64,000 bases of DNA from Geminicoccaceae bacterium (lineage in GTDB: Bacteria; Pseudomonadota; Alphaproteobacteria; Geminicoccales; Geminicoccaceae). The DNA is taken from positions 170,775 to 234,774 of the forward strand of contig JANQNY010000077.1 of the NCBI GenBank assembly GCA_028279345.1. Reading direction: 5' to 3'. The notes beneath the pieces are model-generated. The model worked only from the letters and a program-made list of their open reading frames with translations, ran no database searches and was not told the origin of the DNA. Each line of letters begins with the position of its first letter. The first letter of the stretch is position 1. Made by a program: the position numbers and the translations under genes. Below are positions 17,340-28,201 of this stretch, one piece after another.

Positions 17340-17978
17340 TCAGTTGCCGGCGAGCGCCTGTGTCGCACGGGCCAGCGTGGTGACACGTTCCCAGGCCGCC
17401 TCAGCGATGGCGTCGGCCGGCGCAAGCCAGGAGCCGCCGACGCAGCGGACGTTGGAAAGCGCCAGGTAGTTGGGCGCGGACGCTGCGGTGATGCCGCCCG
17501 TCGGGCAGAACGTCGCCTGCGGTAGTGGCGAAGCGAGGGCTTTGAGATAGGCGGCGCCGCCGGCGGGCTCGGCCGGAAAGAACTTCATTGCTTGCCACCC
17601 TCGCTCCATCAGCGCCATGACGTCGCTCGCGTTCGCCGTACCAGGCAGCAACGGTAGGTCGTGGTCGGCCGCCGCGTCGAGCAGCCTTGGTGCCGTGCCG
17701 GGACTGACGGCGAAGGCCGCGCCTAGGCGCTCCGCCTCGTCGAGCTGGTCCGGGTCGACGACCGTGCCCGCACCCGTGTGCATCTCGGGAACGCTGTCGA
17801 GCACGGCGCGGACGCAGTCCAACGCGCGCTTGGTGCGGAGGGTGATCTCGATCGTGTCGATCCCGCCCGCCAGGAACGCGCGGGTGAGGCTCACCGCCTC
17901 TTCGGGGGTCTCGACGACGACCACCGGGAGCACCGGTCCCCGGTCCATGACCGCCAAGAGAGCCGCGTTGTCGACCAT
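17340..17978 (-). CDS. eda: 2-dehydro-3-deoxy-6-phosphogluconate (KDPG) aldolase
   Basis: 212 residues, the usual size of class I KDPG/KHG aldolase. The catalytic Schiff-base lysine is in AMKFFPAEPAGG (about residue 132), the general-base Glu in IDTIEITLRT (about 45), and the phosphate loop in FCPTGGITAAS. It cleaves KDPG to pyruvate and glyceraldehyde 3-phosphate, the last Entner-Doudoroff step. It lies 9 nt downstream of edd on the same strand, forming the edd-eda unit. Confidence 0.95.
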   Translation of the reverse strand: MVDNAALLAVMDRGPVLPVVVVETPEEAVSLTRAFLAGGIDTIEITLRTKRALDCVRAVLDSVPEMHTGAGTVVDPDQLDEAERLGAAFAVSPGTAPRLLDAAADHDLPLLPGTANASDVMALMERGWQAMKFFPAEPAGGAAYLKALASPLPQATFCPTGGITAASAPNYLALSNVRCVGGSWLAPADAIAEAAWERVTTLARATQALAGN

Positions 17979-17987
17979 GCTCCCTGC

Positions 17988-19808
<1,821 letters not shown>

Positions 19809-20064
19809 GCCGTGTCCCCTTGCAGACAGGTGTGGACGACCGTGGGCGTTGGCTTCGCCGCGCACAACGCGCGGCTGCGCCTGCTTGGCGCGGTGCAGCC
19901 CGAATGCCCAAGCTGCCGTCCGTCGCGCCCGGTCGTCGAGCCCAGTGCGACGGAAGCGGGCGACAATGCCGCTGCTATGTCGGCCGCAGGATCGAACATC
20001 GCGCGCTGGTGCCTGCTCTGGACGAGCTGCGGCCGCATTGCGCCATGCGTCGCACCGGCTCCGA

Positions 20065-20583
20065 TCAGAGCGATGTTCGCTCCCATGCGTCGAGCCCCTT
20101 CAGTTGCCGCGCTGCCTCGCCGACGAGCTGCTCCAGCGCCTGATCGATGTCGACCAGAAAGCCGAGCTCGTCGGGTGCTAGCGGTTCGAGCGCTTCGAAC
20201 TGGCTGTTGAGCAGACTCTGCGGCATGAAGTGGCCTTCGCGGCGTGCCATGCGGCCACGGATCACTTCGCGCGTGCCGGCGAGGTGGACGAACACCAACG
20301 GTCCGGCGGCGGCATGACGGATTTTGTCGCGGTAGTGGCGCTTGAGCGCCGAACAGCCGATCAGGATTGGACGATCGGCCGCCGCCAGGGTCTCGCCCAC
20401 CCGCACCAGCCATGGCGCGCGATCCACGTCGTCAAGCGGCATCCCTGCCGACATCTTTTCGATGTTGGAGGTTGGGTGCAGATCGTCACCATCGACGTAG
20501 GCGGCATCGAGCCGGTCGGCCAAGGCTCGCCCGACCGACGACTTGCCGCAACCGGCAACGCCCATGATCACCGCGCGCGGCAT
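20065..20583 (-). CDS. gntK: Gluconokinase
   Basis: 172 residues of the P-loop gluconokinase family. Walker A is [15 protein letters not shown] at residues 7-21, with [39 protein letters not shown] and [13 protein letters not shown], all diagnostic for GntK/IdnK. It phosphorylates D-gluconate to 6-phosphogluconate, feeding edd. The ATG lies one base after the stop of the dehydrogenase gene, so the two are co-translated. Confidence 0.95.
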   Translation of the reverse strand: MPRAVIMGVAGCGKSSVGRALADRLDAAYVDGDDLHPTSNIEKMSAGMPLDDVDRAPWLVRVGETLAAADRPILIGCSALKRHYRDKIRHAAAGPLVFVHLAGTREVIRGRMARREGHFMPQSLLNSQFEALEPLAPDELGFLVDIDQALEQLVGEAARQLKGLDAWERTSL

Positions 20584-20584
20584 C

Positions 20585-21358
20585 TCAGAGCGCCGCCGTG
20601 ATGCCGCCGTCGACGAAGAGCGTGTGCCCGTTGACGAAGCTTGAGGCGTCGGACGCGAGGAAGATCGCGGCGCCGACCAGTTCTTCGACACGTCCCCAGC
20701 GCCCGGTGGGTGTGCGCTTGTTCAGCCACGCGGAGAAGGTCTCGTCAGCGACCAGCGCGGCGTTCAGCGGCGTGTCGAAATAGCCGGGCGCGATGGCGTT
20801 GCACTGGAGCCCGTGCTTGGCCCAGTCGGTGGCCATGCCTTTGGTCAGGTTCGCGACTGCGCCCTTGGTCGCCGTGTAGGGCGCGATGCCCGGCCGTGCC
20901 AGGGCGGTCTGCACGCTCGCGATGTTGATGATCTTGCCGGCGCCGCGCTGGATCATATGACGCGCGCAGGCTTGGCCCACGTGGAAGACGCTCGCGACGT
21001 TGGTCTGGATCAGCCGCTCGAACGCGTCCGCCGGGAAGTCCTCGAGCGGGGCGCGGTGCTGCATCCCCGCATTGTTGACGAGAATGTCGATTGGTCCCTC
21101 GCTCGCCTCAAACCGGTCGACGGCGGCGCGGACGGCTTCGTGGTCGGTCGCATCGAAGGTGAGTTCCGCCACGTCGAGCCCGGCTTTGCGCAGGGTCGCT
21201 GCCGCATCCGCGAGCTTGGCGGTGTTGCGCCCGTTGAGGACCAGCCGGGCGCCGGCCTCACCCAGACCGCGTGCCAGCGCAAGGCCGATACCTTGGCTCG
21301 AACCGGTGACCAGCGCCTGCCGTTCGGAGAGGTCGAAGAGTTCCACGCCTCGCTTCAT
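20585..21358 (-). CDS. idnO: Gluconate 5-dehydrogenase (SDR family, Gno/IdnO)
   Basis: 257 residues. SDR cofactor motif ALVTGSSQGIGLALARGLG at residues about 16-34, NNAGMQHRAPLEDFP, and catalytic Ser and Tyr-x3-Lys in IASVQTALARPGIAPYTATKG, with GYFDTPLNAALVADE typical of gluconate 5-dehydrogenases. It reduces 5-keto-D-gluconate to D-gluconate, or the reverse, with NAD(P). The ATG at 21358 is six bases after GGGAGG. It starts a minus-strand unit with gntK, divergent from idnD and sharing an operator-like palindrome, which supports a joint idonate/gluconate role. Confidence 0.9.
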   Translation of the reverse strand: MKRGVELFDLSERQALVTGSSQGIGLALARGLGEAGARLVLNGRNTAKLADAAATLRKAGLDVAELTFDATDHEAVRAAVDRFEASEGPIDILVNNAGMQHRAPLEDFPADAFERLIQTNVASVFHVGQACARHMIQRGAGKIINIASVQTALARPGIAPYTATKGAVANLTKGMATDWAKHGLQCNAIAPGYFDTPLNAALVADETFSAWLNKRTPTGRWGRVEELVGAAIFLASDASSFVNGHTLFVDGGITAAL

Positions 21359-21402
21359 TCCGGCCTCCCGATCGGACCTCGACAACGTTGGTTCCGCGCT
21401 TT

Positions 21403-21418
21403 ATGATATCGATAACAT
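21403..21418. promoter_or_regulatory. GntR-type operator between idnO and idnD
   Basis: ATGATATCGATAACAT, a near-perfect palindrome extending to TTATG/CATAA on both sides (21401-21420). It resembles the E. coli GntR/IdnR site ATGTTACCGGTAACAT. It lies 44 bp upstream of idnO and 97 bp upstream of idnD, in position to control both divergent genes. Confidence 0.8.
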
Positions 21419-21515
21419 AAGTTGTCAAGGAGCAGGAGAACAAGGCCGAACGGCTGAGCGACAACGTCGTGCCCCGGTCGGTCGGCAAACCCGCCCTCCA
21501 ACGATCAGGTGAGCC

Positions 21516-22544
21516 ATGAAAACCATCGTCATTCACGCCGCCAAGGACCTGCGCATCGAGGAGTGCGAGGCGCCCGCCCCAGGTCCGGGTGAGGTCGAGG
21601 TGCGGGTCGCCACGGGCGGAATCTGCGGCTCGGATCTCCACTACTACAACCATGGCGGGTTCGGCGCCGTTCGGCTCAAGGAGCCGATGATCCTCGGCCA
21701 CGAAGTCGCGGGCCACGTCACGGCCATCGGGCCGGGTGTCGAGGCGGTTGCCGTCGGCCAACTCGTCGCCGTCTCACCGTCGCGACCCTGCCGTGACTGC
21801 CGCTTTTGCGCGGAGGGGTACTACAACCAGTGCCTCAACATGCGCTTCTACGGTTCGGCGATGCCGTTTCCGCACGTCCAGGGCGCCTTTCGCGAGGTTC
21901 TCATCGCCGATGTTGCGCAATGCGCCGATGCGACGGGACTGACCCCGGGGGAAGCGGCGATGGCCGAGCCCTTGGCCGTCTGTCTGCACGCGACCCGGCG
22001 CGCTGGCGAGATGCTCGGCAAGCGCGTGCTGGTGACCGGCTGCGGGCCGATCGGGCTCTTGTGCATTCTCGCCGCACGCCGCGCCGGCGCCGGCGAGATC
22101 GTCGCGACCGACTTGACCGACTTCACGCTGAGCATGGCCGCCGCCAACGGCGCCGACCGGGTCATCAACATGGCGACGGACCCCGCAAGCCTCACGTCCT
22201 ACGAGGCCCAGAAAGGGAGCTTCGACGTTCTCTACGAATGCACGGGCGCAGCACCCGCGCTTGCTGGCGGCATCGCCGCACTGCGGCCTGGCGGCGTCAT
22301 CGTGCAGTTGGGCCTCGGCGGGGACATGCAGGTTCCCGTTCAGGCGTTGACCGCGAAAGAGTTGCAGCTGCGGGGCTCCTTCCGCTTCCATGAGGAGTTC
22401 TTCACCGCCGTCGCGCTCATGCAGCGAGGGCTGCTCGACGTCAAACCGCTGATTACGCAGACGGTGCCTCTCGCCGACGCCGAGGCGGGCTTCCTGGCCG
22501 CGAGCGATCGCACCCGCGCGATGAAAGCTCAGATCGCGTTCTAG
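21516..22544 (+). CDS. idnD: L-idonate 5-dehydrogenase (zinc-dependent MDR family)
   Basis: 342 residues of the medium-chain dehydrogenase family. Catalytic-zinc residues appear in GGICGSDLHYYNHGG and GHEVAGH; a structural-zinc loop in CRDCRFCAEGYYNQC (residues about 89-103); the NAD fold in VLVTGCGPIGLLCILAAR. HYYNHGGFGAVRLKEPMILGH is the idonate dehydrogenase pattern. It oxidises L-idonate to 5-keto-D-gluconate, which IdnO converts to gluconate. The ATG follows AGGTGA by three bases. Other polyol substrates cannot be excluded. Confidence 0.88.
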   Translation: MKTIVIHAAKDLRIEECEAPAPGPGEVEVRVATGGICGSDLHYYNHGGFGAVRLKEPMILGHEVAGHVTAIGPGVEAVAVGQLVAVSPSRPCRDCRFCAEGYYNQCLNMRFYGSAMPFPHVQGAFREVLIADVAQCADATGLTPGEAAMAEPLAVCLHATRRAGEMLGKRVLVTGCGPIGLLCILAARRAGAGEIVATDLTDFTLSMAAANGADRVINMATDPASLTSYEAQKGSFDVLYECTGAAPALAGGIAALRPGGVIVQLGLGGDMQVPVQALTAKELQLRGSFRFHEEFFTAVALMQRGLLDVKPLITQTVPLADAEAGFLAASDRTRAMKAQIAF

Positions 22545-22618
22545 GCTTAGGTCCCGCCGCACCGGATCGCATCCTTAGGCGCGCGAGTAGGCCTGCGTCG
22601 ATCAGGCCCGTGGAAGCT

Positions 22619-22634
22619 GCGTTATCGATATCAC
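22619..22634. promoter_or_regulatory. GntR-type operator between the convergent idnD and gntR genes
   Basis: GCGTTATCGATATCAC, matching the other sites in its TTATCGATAT core when read on the opposite strand. It sits 75 bp past the idnD stop and 53 bp past the repressor gene stop, where no promoter is expected, so it may act as an auxiliary looping site or be fortuitous. Confidence 0.55.
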
Positions 22635-22686
22635 TTGGCCGTCTAGGGCATTGCGGGCTGATCACCGCAGCGCGAGGCGCCGCCCG

Positions 22687-23757
22687 CTAGCTCTTCCGGG
22701 ACGATGCCGCCTCACCGGTGCTCTCCCGCTCGATGATGGAGTGTGGAATCTGGATCGACTTGGTCGCGGGCGCGATTGCGGGCTTTTGGCCGTCGATGGC
22801 CTGCAGGATCAGTTCGCCGGACCTGCGGCCGATGTCGGTGCAGGCGATCGCGACGGTGGTGATCGTGGGCCAGCAGTGCCGTGACAGCTCGAAGTTGCCG
22901 AAGCCGGCGACGGCAAGGCGTTCGGGCACTGGCCAGCCGTTTCGATGGCACTCCATGATCGCCCCGAAGGCGCAGGGATCGGAGACACAAATCGCCGCTT
23001 CGACCTCGGGCCACTCCTGCAGGAGCCGGGCGACACCGGGGCCGCCGTGCGCGATCGTAATCGGCGGCGGGCCGAGCGGCACGACATGCGCGCGCTCGAG
23101 GCCCAGCATCTCGACCGCCCGCTCGTAACCCTTGCGACGGGCGAAGCCGCGAACGTCATCGGTCGAATCGCCGCCGATGAACGCGATCCGCCGATAGCCT
23201 CGGAAGTAGAGGCGTGCGGTCATGTCCTCGATCGTCGCGGCGTTCGAGAAGCCGACGACATGGTCGATCGGATCCGCCGGCTCGTCCCACGTCTCGACGA
23301 CCGGGACGCCGGCGGTTTCGAGCAGCTGCCGCGCTCTTGGCGTGTGCGTGCCGCCGGTGACGATGATGCCCTCTGGTCGACGTCGCAGCATCGCCTCGAT
23401 GAGCTGCTCTTCCCGCTCACGGCTGTAGTTGGTGTAGCCGAAGAGGATCTCCTTGCCACCGTTCCCGAGGACTTCCGAGATGCCGTTCACGGTATCGGAG
23501 AAGTTCGAGTTGTAGAGCGTAGGCAGAATGGCCGAGACGAAGCCTGTGCGTTTGGACGACAGGCTGCCCGCTGAGAGATCGAGCACGTAGCCGAGCTCGT
23601 CCACGGCCGCGTTGATCTTGGACCGGGTTGCGGCGGTCACCGCGCCGTTGCCCTTCAGCGCGCGGGAGACGGTCATCGTCGAGACGCCGGCGAGGCGCGC
23701 CACATCGGCCATCGTGGCGGCGCGCTGCTTCGTGCTCAATGGACTGCCCCGCACCAT
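22687..23757 (-). CDS. gntR: LacI-family transcriptional repressor, GntR-like (gluconate regulator)
   Basis: 356 residues. The helix-turn-helix and hinge are at residues about 15-65 (MADVARLAGVSTMTVSRAL). A periplasmic-binding-protein-like effector domain follows, including SAILPTLYNSNFSDTVNG and FIGGDSTDDVRGFARRKGY. The hinge contains LSAGSLSSKRTG as in gluconate repressors. It should bind the palindromes found around it and release them on binding gluconate, 6-phosphogluconate or a ketogluconate. It is transcribed away from the lactonase gene, with two candidate operators in the shared upstream region, suggesting autoregulation. Confidence 0.88.
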   Translation of the reverse strand: MVRGSPLSTKQRAATMADVARLAGVSTMTVSRALKGNGAVTAATRSKINAAVDELGYVLDLSAGSLSSKRTGFVSAILPTLYNSNFSDTVNGISEVLGNGGKEILFGYTNYSREREEQLIEAMLRRRPEGIIVTGGTHTPRARQLLETAGVPVVETWDEPADPIDHVVGFSNAATIEDMTARLYFRGYRRIAFIGGDSTDDVRGFARRKGYERAVEMLGLERAHVVPLGPPPITIAHGGPGVARLLQEWPEVEAAICVSDPCAFGAIMECHRNGWPVPERLAVAGFGNFELSRHCWPTITTVAIACTDIGRRSGELILQAIDGQKPAIAPATKSIQIPHSIIERESTGEAASSRKS

Positions 23758-23825
23758 CTCATCGGAATGCTCTGTTAGTCACATGAGGACGCCCAACGAG
23801 GCGGTAGCCGCATACTGCACCATCG

Positions 23826-23841
23826 TAGTGATCGATAACAC
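23826..23841. promoter_or_regulatory. Weaker GntR-type operator upstream of gntR
   Basis: TAGTGATCGATAACAC keeps the right half GATAACAC and the ATCGAT centre of the other sites but has a poor left half. It lies 69 bp upstream of the repressor start and may mediate autoregulation. Confidence 0.5.
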
Positions 23842-23977
23842 ATCAGTCTAATACGCTCGTCCCCAGTCGGCAACAAACGGCCGACAAGAGCCAGTTTCGC
23901 CCGAAGATGGGGCGATAGCGAGCGCTCACGGCTACGACTTTTCGGCAATAAGTCCAGTTTACGGGTGTACATGCCAA

Positions 23978-23993
23978 ATGTTAGCGATAACAT
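23978..23993. promoter_or_regulatory. GntR-type operator upstream of the lactonase operon
   Basis: ATGTTAGCGATAACAT, one of the two best sites in the window, 58 bp upstream of the lactonase start codon and within an AT-richer promoter-like stretch. Position fits repression of the lactonase-hyi-garR unit. Confidence 0.78.
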
Positions 23994-24051
23994 AAATAAG
24001 CACGCGATTGGTTCGTAGACGCACCAAAATCAAGACGATTGGGGACAGGGC

Positions 24052-25179
24052 ATGCTCGATCGCGACTACCACGCGCTTGTGGGAACCTACACCGACTTGG
24101 ACGCCCTGGCGCACCAGCCCTACGCCCCGGTGCCGGGCAAAGGCATCTACGCGATGACGCTCGGCGCAGACGGCCGGCTCGCCCTGAACGAGGCGATCGA
24201 CGCGCTGAACCCGGCCGTGCTCATCCCGCACCGCAACGACCGAGTCCTCTACGCCATCGTCGAGACCATCCAGGACGAGGGCGACGTGCTCAGGTTCGCG
24301 ATCAAGGACGACGGTTCGCTCGCCTATCTCGACACGTTTCGCGCCTCTGGCCGATCGACCTGCTATCTGGCGCTTGCGCCAAGAGCCGACGCCGCTGTCG
24401 TCATCAACTATTGGGACGCCATCATCGATGTCGTCGACGTCGATGCCGACGGCCGCCTAGGCAGCGTGTTGCAGTCGTTCCGCCAGCACCACCGCGCGGA
24501 GGGAGAATGGCGCCAAGTAAAGAACCGCGAGGATCACTGGGGCAATCGGCAGGTCGGGCCGCATGCACACTGCGCGCATTTCTGGCACGACTGGGTCTTC
24601 ATTCCCGATCTCGGCGAGAATGCGGTTTTCCAGTACCGCTATGACGCGGCCAGGAAGTACCTCGAGCGCGAGACCTACATTGGGTTCGAGGCCGGGTCCG
24701 GCCCGCGGCACATGGCGATGCATCCGACGCTGGATATCGCTTACGTCTCCAACGAACTCTTCAACACCGTTTGTGTCGCGGCGCTCGATGCGAGCGAGCC
24801 CGACGCGATCAAGCCGCGGCTCGTGCCGATCCAGTATGAGTCGACGATCGATGACCGCGACGGCGTCAGCTACGTCTCCGAGATCAAGCTGTCGCCTGAT
24901 GCTCGGTATCTCTACGTCTCCAATCGTGGCGACGACTCGCTGGCGATCTTCAAGGTGCTCGCCGACGGCAAGTTGGAGCGGTCGGGACTAGTACCGACCG
25001 GCGGCAAGTTCCCACGCCACTTCGCCATCACGCCTTGCGGCAGGGCCGTCATCGTCGCGAACCAGGATTCGGGCCACGTCCGCGTCTTCGCGCGCGATGT
25101 GGAGACAGGCGCGCTCGCGATGACCGACGAGATCAACGAGGTGCCGGCGCCCAACTACGTACGTTTCGTGAACGTCTAA
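24052..25179 (+). CDS. Lactonase family beta-propeller protein (6-phosphogluconolactonase-like)
   Basis: 375 residues of the seven-bladed propeller lactonase family (PF10282, YbhE/Pgl). Repeating blade motifs are visible, such as GPRHMAMHPTLDIAYVSNEL and EIKLSPDARYLYVSNRGDDS, and PRHFAITPCGRAVIVANQDS near the end. Characterised members hydrolyse 6-phosphogluconolactone or other sugar lactones. Context (edd, eda, gntK, glucose dehydrogenase in the same window) suggests opening glucono- or idono-lactone, phosphorylated or not. First gene of a plus-strand unit under a GntR-type operator; no signal peptide seen. Confidence 0.82.
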   Translation: MLDRDYHALVGTYTDLDALAHQPYAPVPGKGIYAMTLGADGRLALNEAIDALNPAVLIPHRNDRVLYAIVETIQDEGDVLRFAIKDDGSLAYLDTFRASGRSTCYLALAPRADAAVVINYWDAIIDVVDVDADGRLGSVLQSFRQHHRAEGEWRQVKNREDHWGNRQVGPHAHCAHFWHDWVFIPDLGENAVFQYRYDAARKYLERETYIGFEAGSGPRHMAMHPTLDIAYVSNELFNTVCVAALDASEPDAIKPRLVPIQYESTIDDRDGVSYVSEIKLSPDARYLYVSNRGDDSLAIFKVLADGKLERSGLVPTGGKFPRHFAITPCGRAVIVANQDSGHVRVFARDVETGALAMTDEINEVPAPNYVRFVNV

Positions 25180-25213
25180 GCCGAAGGCAACGTCCGGACA
25201 GGGAGGACGTGCG

Positions 25214-26035
25214 ATGCCAAAATTCTCAGCAAATCTCGGGTTCCTCTGGAACGACCGGCCGTTGCCCGACGCGATCCACGCCGCGAAGGCGGCGGGCTTC
25301 GGCGCAGTCGAATGCCACTTTCCCTACGCGTTCGATGCTGGCGCCGTGCGGACGGCGCTGGAGGCCACGGGCTTCGAGATGCTGAGCCTCAATACGCAGC
25401 TGGGCGTGAACGGACCGGTTGACTTCGGCGTGATGGCAAAGCCGGGGCGGGAAGCCGAGGCACGCGGCTATGTGGACGAGGCGATACGCTACGCCACGGC
25501 GATCGGCTGCCGACGTATCAACGCGGTGGCTGGCAAGACCGGAACCACGGACGAAGCCGAAGCGATCTATCGCGGAAACCTCACCTATGCCTGCGAAGCG
25601 GCGGCGAAGCACGGGCTCACGATCCTCATCGAGCCGATCAACCAGCGCGACGCGCCCGGCTACCATCTGCGCACGATCGAGCAGGGCATCGCGACGATCG
25701 AGGCGGTCGGCGCTTCCAACCTGAAGCTGCTGTTCGACTGCTACCATACGCAGATCATGCAGGGCGACCTGACCGAGCGGTTGCGCGCCTCGCTGCCACA
25801 TGTCGGTCACATACAGATCGCGGCGGTTCCGGACCGCGGTGAGCCCGACGCCGGTGAAATCAACTATCCGGGCCTGCTTGCGGCCGTCGACGCGATGGGC
25901 TGGCAAGGCTTCGTCGGCGCTGAATACCATCCGCGCGGCGGTCTGGAGGAGGGGCTCGGCTGGCTTGCTGCCTACCGAGCGGGTGAAGCGCAGCTTCCCA
26001 CGCACCCGCGAGGCGAACGGGGAGGATCGACATGA
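25214..26035 (+). CDS. hyi: Hydroxypyruvate isomerase family protein
   Basis: 273 residues of the sugar-phosphate isomerase-like TIM barrel, close in layout to Hyi/OtnI: SANLGFLWNDRPLPDAI, VECHFPYAFD, LNTQLGVNGPVDFG, ILIEPINQRDAPGYHL (a metal-binding Glu), FDCYHTQIMQGDL and GAEYHPRG. Hyi interconverts hydroxypyruvate and tartronate semialdehyde; OtnI isomerises 2-oxotetronate. The downstream reductase gene overlaps it by ATGA, supporting a common path to D-glycerate. The exact substrate is not decided by sequence. Confidence 0.85.
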   Translation: MPKFSANLGFLWNDRPLPDAIHAAKAAGFGAVECHFPYAFDAGAVRTALEATGFEMLSLNTQLGVNGPVDFGVMAKPGREAEARGYVDEAIRYATAIGCRRINAVAGKTGTTDEAEAIYRGNLTYACEAAAKHGLTILIEPINQRDAPGYHLRTIEQGIATIEAVGASNLKLLFDCYHTQIMQGDLTERLRASLPHVGHIQIAAVPDRGEPDAGEINYPGLLAAVDAMGWQGFVGAEYHPRGGLEEGLGWLAAYRAGEAQLPTHPRGERGGST

Positions 26036-26961
26036 CGCCGAGCCCTGAGAAGGCGAAGATCGCGTTCATCGGTGTGGGCCTCATGGGCAGCCGGATGGCC
26101 ACGCGCCTGCTCGAGGCGGGCCACCCGGTTACCGTTCGCGATCGTGCGCGGGCGCAGGTCACGCCGCTGCTCGCCAAGGGCGCGCGCGACAGCGACTCGG
26201 TCGCCGAGGCCGTGACCAACGCCGACGTCGTGATCACGTCACTCGCAGGCGCCGACGCTATCGAAGCCGTCTATTTCGGCGTCGACGGGATCGTACCCAA
26301 TGCGCCGCCCGGAAGCCTGCTGATCGATACGAGTTCGCTCGGGCCCGACCTCGCCAAGGCCGCGCACTACCGGCTCGACGACGCCGGCTACGCCCATCAC
26401 CTCGATGCGCCCGTCTCCGGAGGTGTCGGCGGTGCCGAGGCCGGCACGTTGAGCATCATGATCGGAGGCGCCGAAGAGGACGTAGAGCGCGCGCGGCCGA
26501 TCCTCGAGGTGCTCGGCCATGTCTTTCATCTCGGCGGTCCCGGCGCTGGCCAGATCTCCAAGATGATCAACCAGACGATTGTCCACGGCTACATCGGCGC
26601 AGTGACGGAAGGGTTGATGTTGGCAGCCTCACTCGGGGTCGACGCCGGCAAGGTGCGCGACGCGATCAAGGGTGGTTTCTGTCAGAGCCTGATCCTGGAC
26701 AACCACGGGGCGCGCATGATCGAGCGGAACTTCGTTCCCGGCGGCCCCCTGGAGTATTCGGTCAAAGATCTTGGACAGGCGATCGAGATGGCACGCTCTG
26801 CCGGTCTCGACCTGCCCCTCACGGCGTCGGTGTTCGGCGCCTACAAGCACCTCGCCGACACCGGCCGCGCTCGCCTCGACCACATCGCCCTGCTTCTGGC
26901 GTACGAGGAGGCCAACCAGCCGATCCGTGTGTCGCCGGAGCAGGTGGACCGACTGCCATGA
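26032..26961 (+). CDS. garR: NAD(P)-dependent 2-hydroxy-3-oxopropionate (tartronate semialdehyde) reductase-type enzyme
   Basis: 309 residues of the 3-hydroxyisobutyrate dehydrogenase family. The N-terminal dinucleotide motif is IAFIGVGLMGSRMATRLLEAG, the substrate motif is HLDAPVSGGVGGAEAGTLSIM, and the catalytic lysine is in GAGQISKMINQTIV (about residue 180). GarR/GlxR reduces tartronate semialdehyde to D-glycerate. Coupling to hyi by a 4-nt overlap supports that role; L-threonate-type dehydrogenases of the same family are the main alternative. Confidence 0.78.
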   Translation: MTPSPEKAKIAFIGVGLMGSRMATRLLEAGHPVTVRDRARAQVTPLLAKGARDSDSVAEAVTNADVVITSLAGADAIEAVYFGVDGIVPNAPPGSLLIDTSSLGPDLAKAAHYRLDDAGYAHHLDAPVSGGVGGAEAGTLSIMIGGAEEDVERARPILEVLGHVFHLGGPGAGQISKMINQTIVHGYIGAVTEGLMLAASLGVDAGKVRDAIKGGFCQSLILDNHGARMIERNFVPGGPLEYSVKDLGQAIEMARSAGLDLPLTASVFGAYKHLADTGRARLDHIALLLAYEEANQPIRVSPEQVDRLP

Positions 26962-27060
26962 GTGACCTTGGCTGTGGCCGCGGCCGACACGTGCCTTGGC
27001 CAGTCGAACAAACAATACAAGAATTCGGCTGCGCGCCGTACGATCATTGGGAGGTAAACG

Positions 27061-28152
27061 GTGCCTAGAATTCGCTTCGATAGCGTAGCAAAAAGCTACG
27101 GCTCAACACAAGTTTTGCCGCCGTTTGATCTAGATCTGGACGATGGTGAGTTCACGGTGCTGGTTGGGCCATCGGGCTGTGGCAAGTCGACGACGCTCCG
27201 GATGCTCGCTGGGCTGGAGGTACTGAGCAGTGGCGAGATTTGGTTCGACGATCGGCCAATCAGCAAGCTGGAGCCGAAAGATCGCGACATAGCGATGGTC
27301 TTCCAGGACTACGCTCTGTACCCGCACATGAATATCGCGAAGAACATGTCGTTCGCCCTGCGGCTGCAGCGCGTCCCCAAGGCGACCATCGACGAAAAGG
27401 TCAGCCGCGTGGCGACCATGCTTGGTATCGAGCACTTGCTGCTACGCAAACCGGGCGAGTTGTCCGGTGGCCAACGGCAACGCGTGGCGATGGGCCGCGC
27501 GCTGGTCCGCGACTCATCAACATTTCTCTTCGACGAGCCGCTTTCGAATCTCGACGCAAAACTGCGCAGCAAGATGCGCACGGAGCTCGCCGAGATGCGC
27601 AACACCCTCGACAAGAACATGGTTTACGTCACCCATGATCAAGTCGAGGCGATGACCCTCGGCGACCGCATCGTCGTCATGGCACATGGCCTCATCCAGC
27701 AACAGGGCACGGCCGAAGAGCTGTTCAAGCAGCCCGTCAATCGCTTCGTCGCCGGGTTCATCGGTAGTCCGACGATGAACTTTCTGAATGCAGAGCTGGC
27801 CGAACACGACGGGGTGCTGGTCGCCAGTGGTGACGGCTTCCGACTGCCATTGGCCGAGCCACTACGGCATCGGCTCGACAACGCCTCGGGCCGGCGAGTG
27901 ATCCTCGGCATTCGGCCGTCGTCCTTTCGGCTGGCGACGCCGGAGGATGCCGGCGGCTCCGAGATGGAGCTGTTCATCAAGGTTGCGGAATTCCTTGGGG
28001 CGCAGCTCGTGCTCGTCACCCGCTGCGGCGAGCAGGAACTCATCGTCGAGCTCGAGAGCTCGACGCGCTTTCAAGTAGGCAGCGCGGCAGTGTTCGCCGT
28101 CCCCTCCGAAGACATCATGGTGTTTGACGAGACGACCGAGCTGCGCCTGTGA
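27061..28152 (+). CDS. ABC transporter ATP-binding protein, UgpC/MsmK family
   Basis: 363 residues. Walker A GPSGCGKSTT (about residue 37), Q-loop VFQDYALYPHM, signature LSGGQRQRVAMGRAL, Walker B FLFDEPLSNLDAKLR and H-loop YVTHDQVEAMTLGDR are complete. The C-terminal 120 residues form the MalK/UgpC-type regulatory beta-barrel (TOBE). Start is GTG at 27061 with GGGAGG seven bases upstream. It energises the adjacent permeases. Being placed first, before the binding protein, is a common order for CUT1 sugar importers in rhizobia-like genomes. Confidence 0.92.
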   Translation: MPRIRFDSVAKSYGSTQVLPPFDLDLDDGEFTVLVGPSGCGKSTTLRMLAGLEVLSSGEIWFDDRPISKLEPKDRDIAMVFQDYALYPHMNIAKNMSFALRLQRVPKATIDEKVSRVATMLGIEHLLLRKPGELSGGQRQRVAMGRALVRDSSTFLFDEPLSNLDAKLRSKMRTELAEMRNTLDKNMVYVTHDQVEAMTLGDRIVVMAHGLIQQQGTAEELFKQPVNRFVAGFIGSPTMNFLNAELAEHDGVLVASGDGFRLPLAEPLRHRLDNASGRRVILGIRPSSFRLATPEDAGGSEMELFIKVAEFLGAQLVLVTRCGEQELIVELESSTRFQVGSAAVFAVPSEDIMVFDETTELRL

Positions 28153-28201
28153 CCAAGTTGCAAGTCAATCAACGAGAGAACCCGCAGAGGAGGAGAAGCC
28201 G

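Noticed and set aside
19809..20064. Small minus-strand frame between gntK and edd starting [11 protein letters not shown]
   Set aside because: Its sequence soon becomes low-complexity and overlaps the edd start out of frame; no ribosome binding site or homology was seen.
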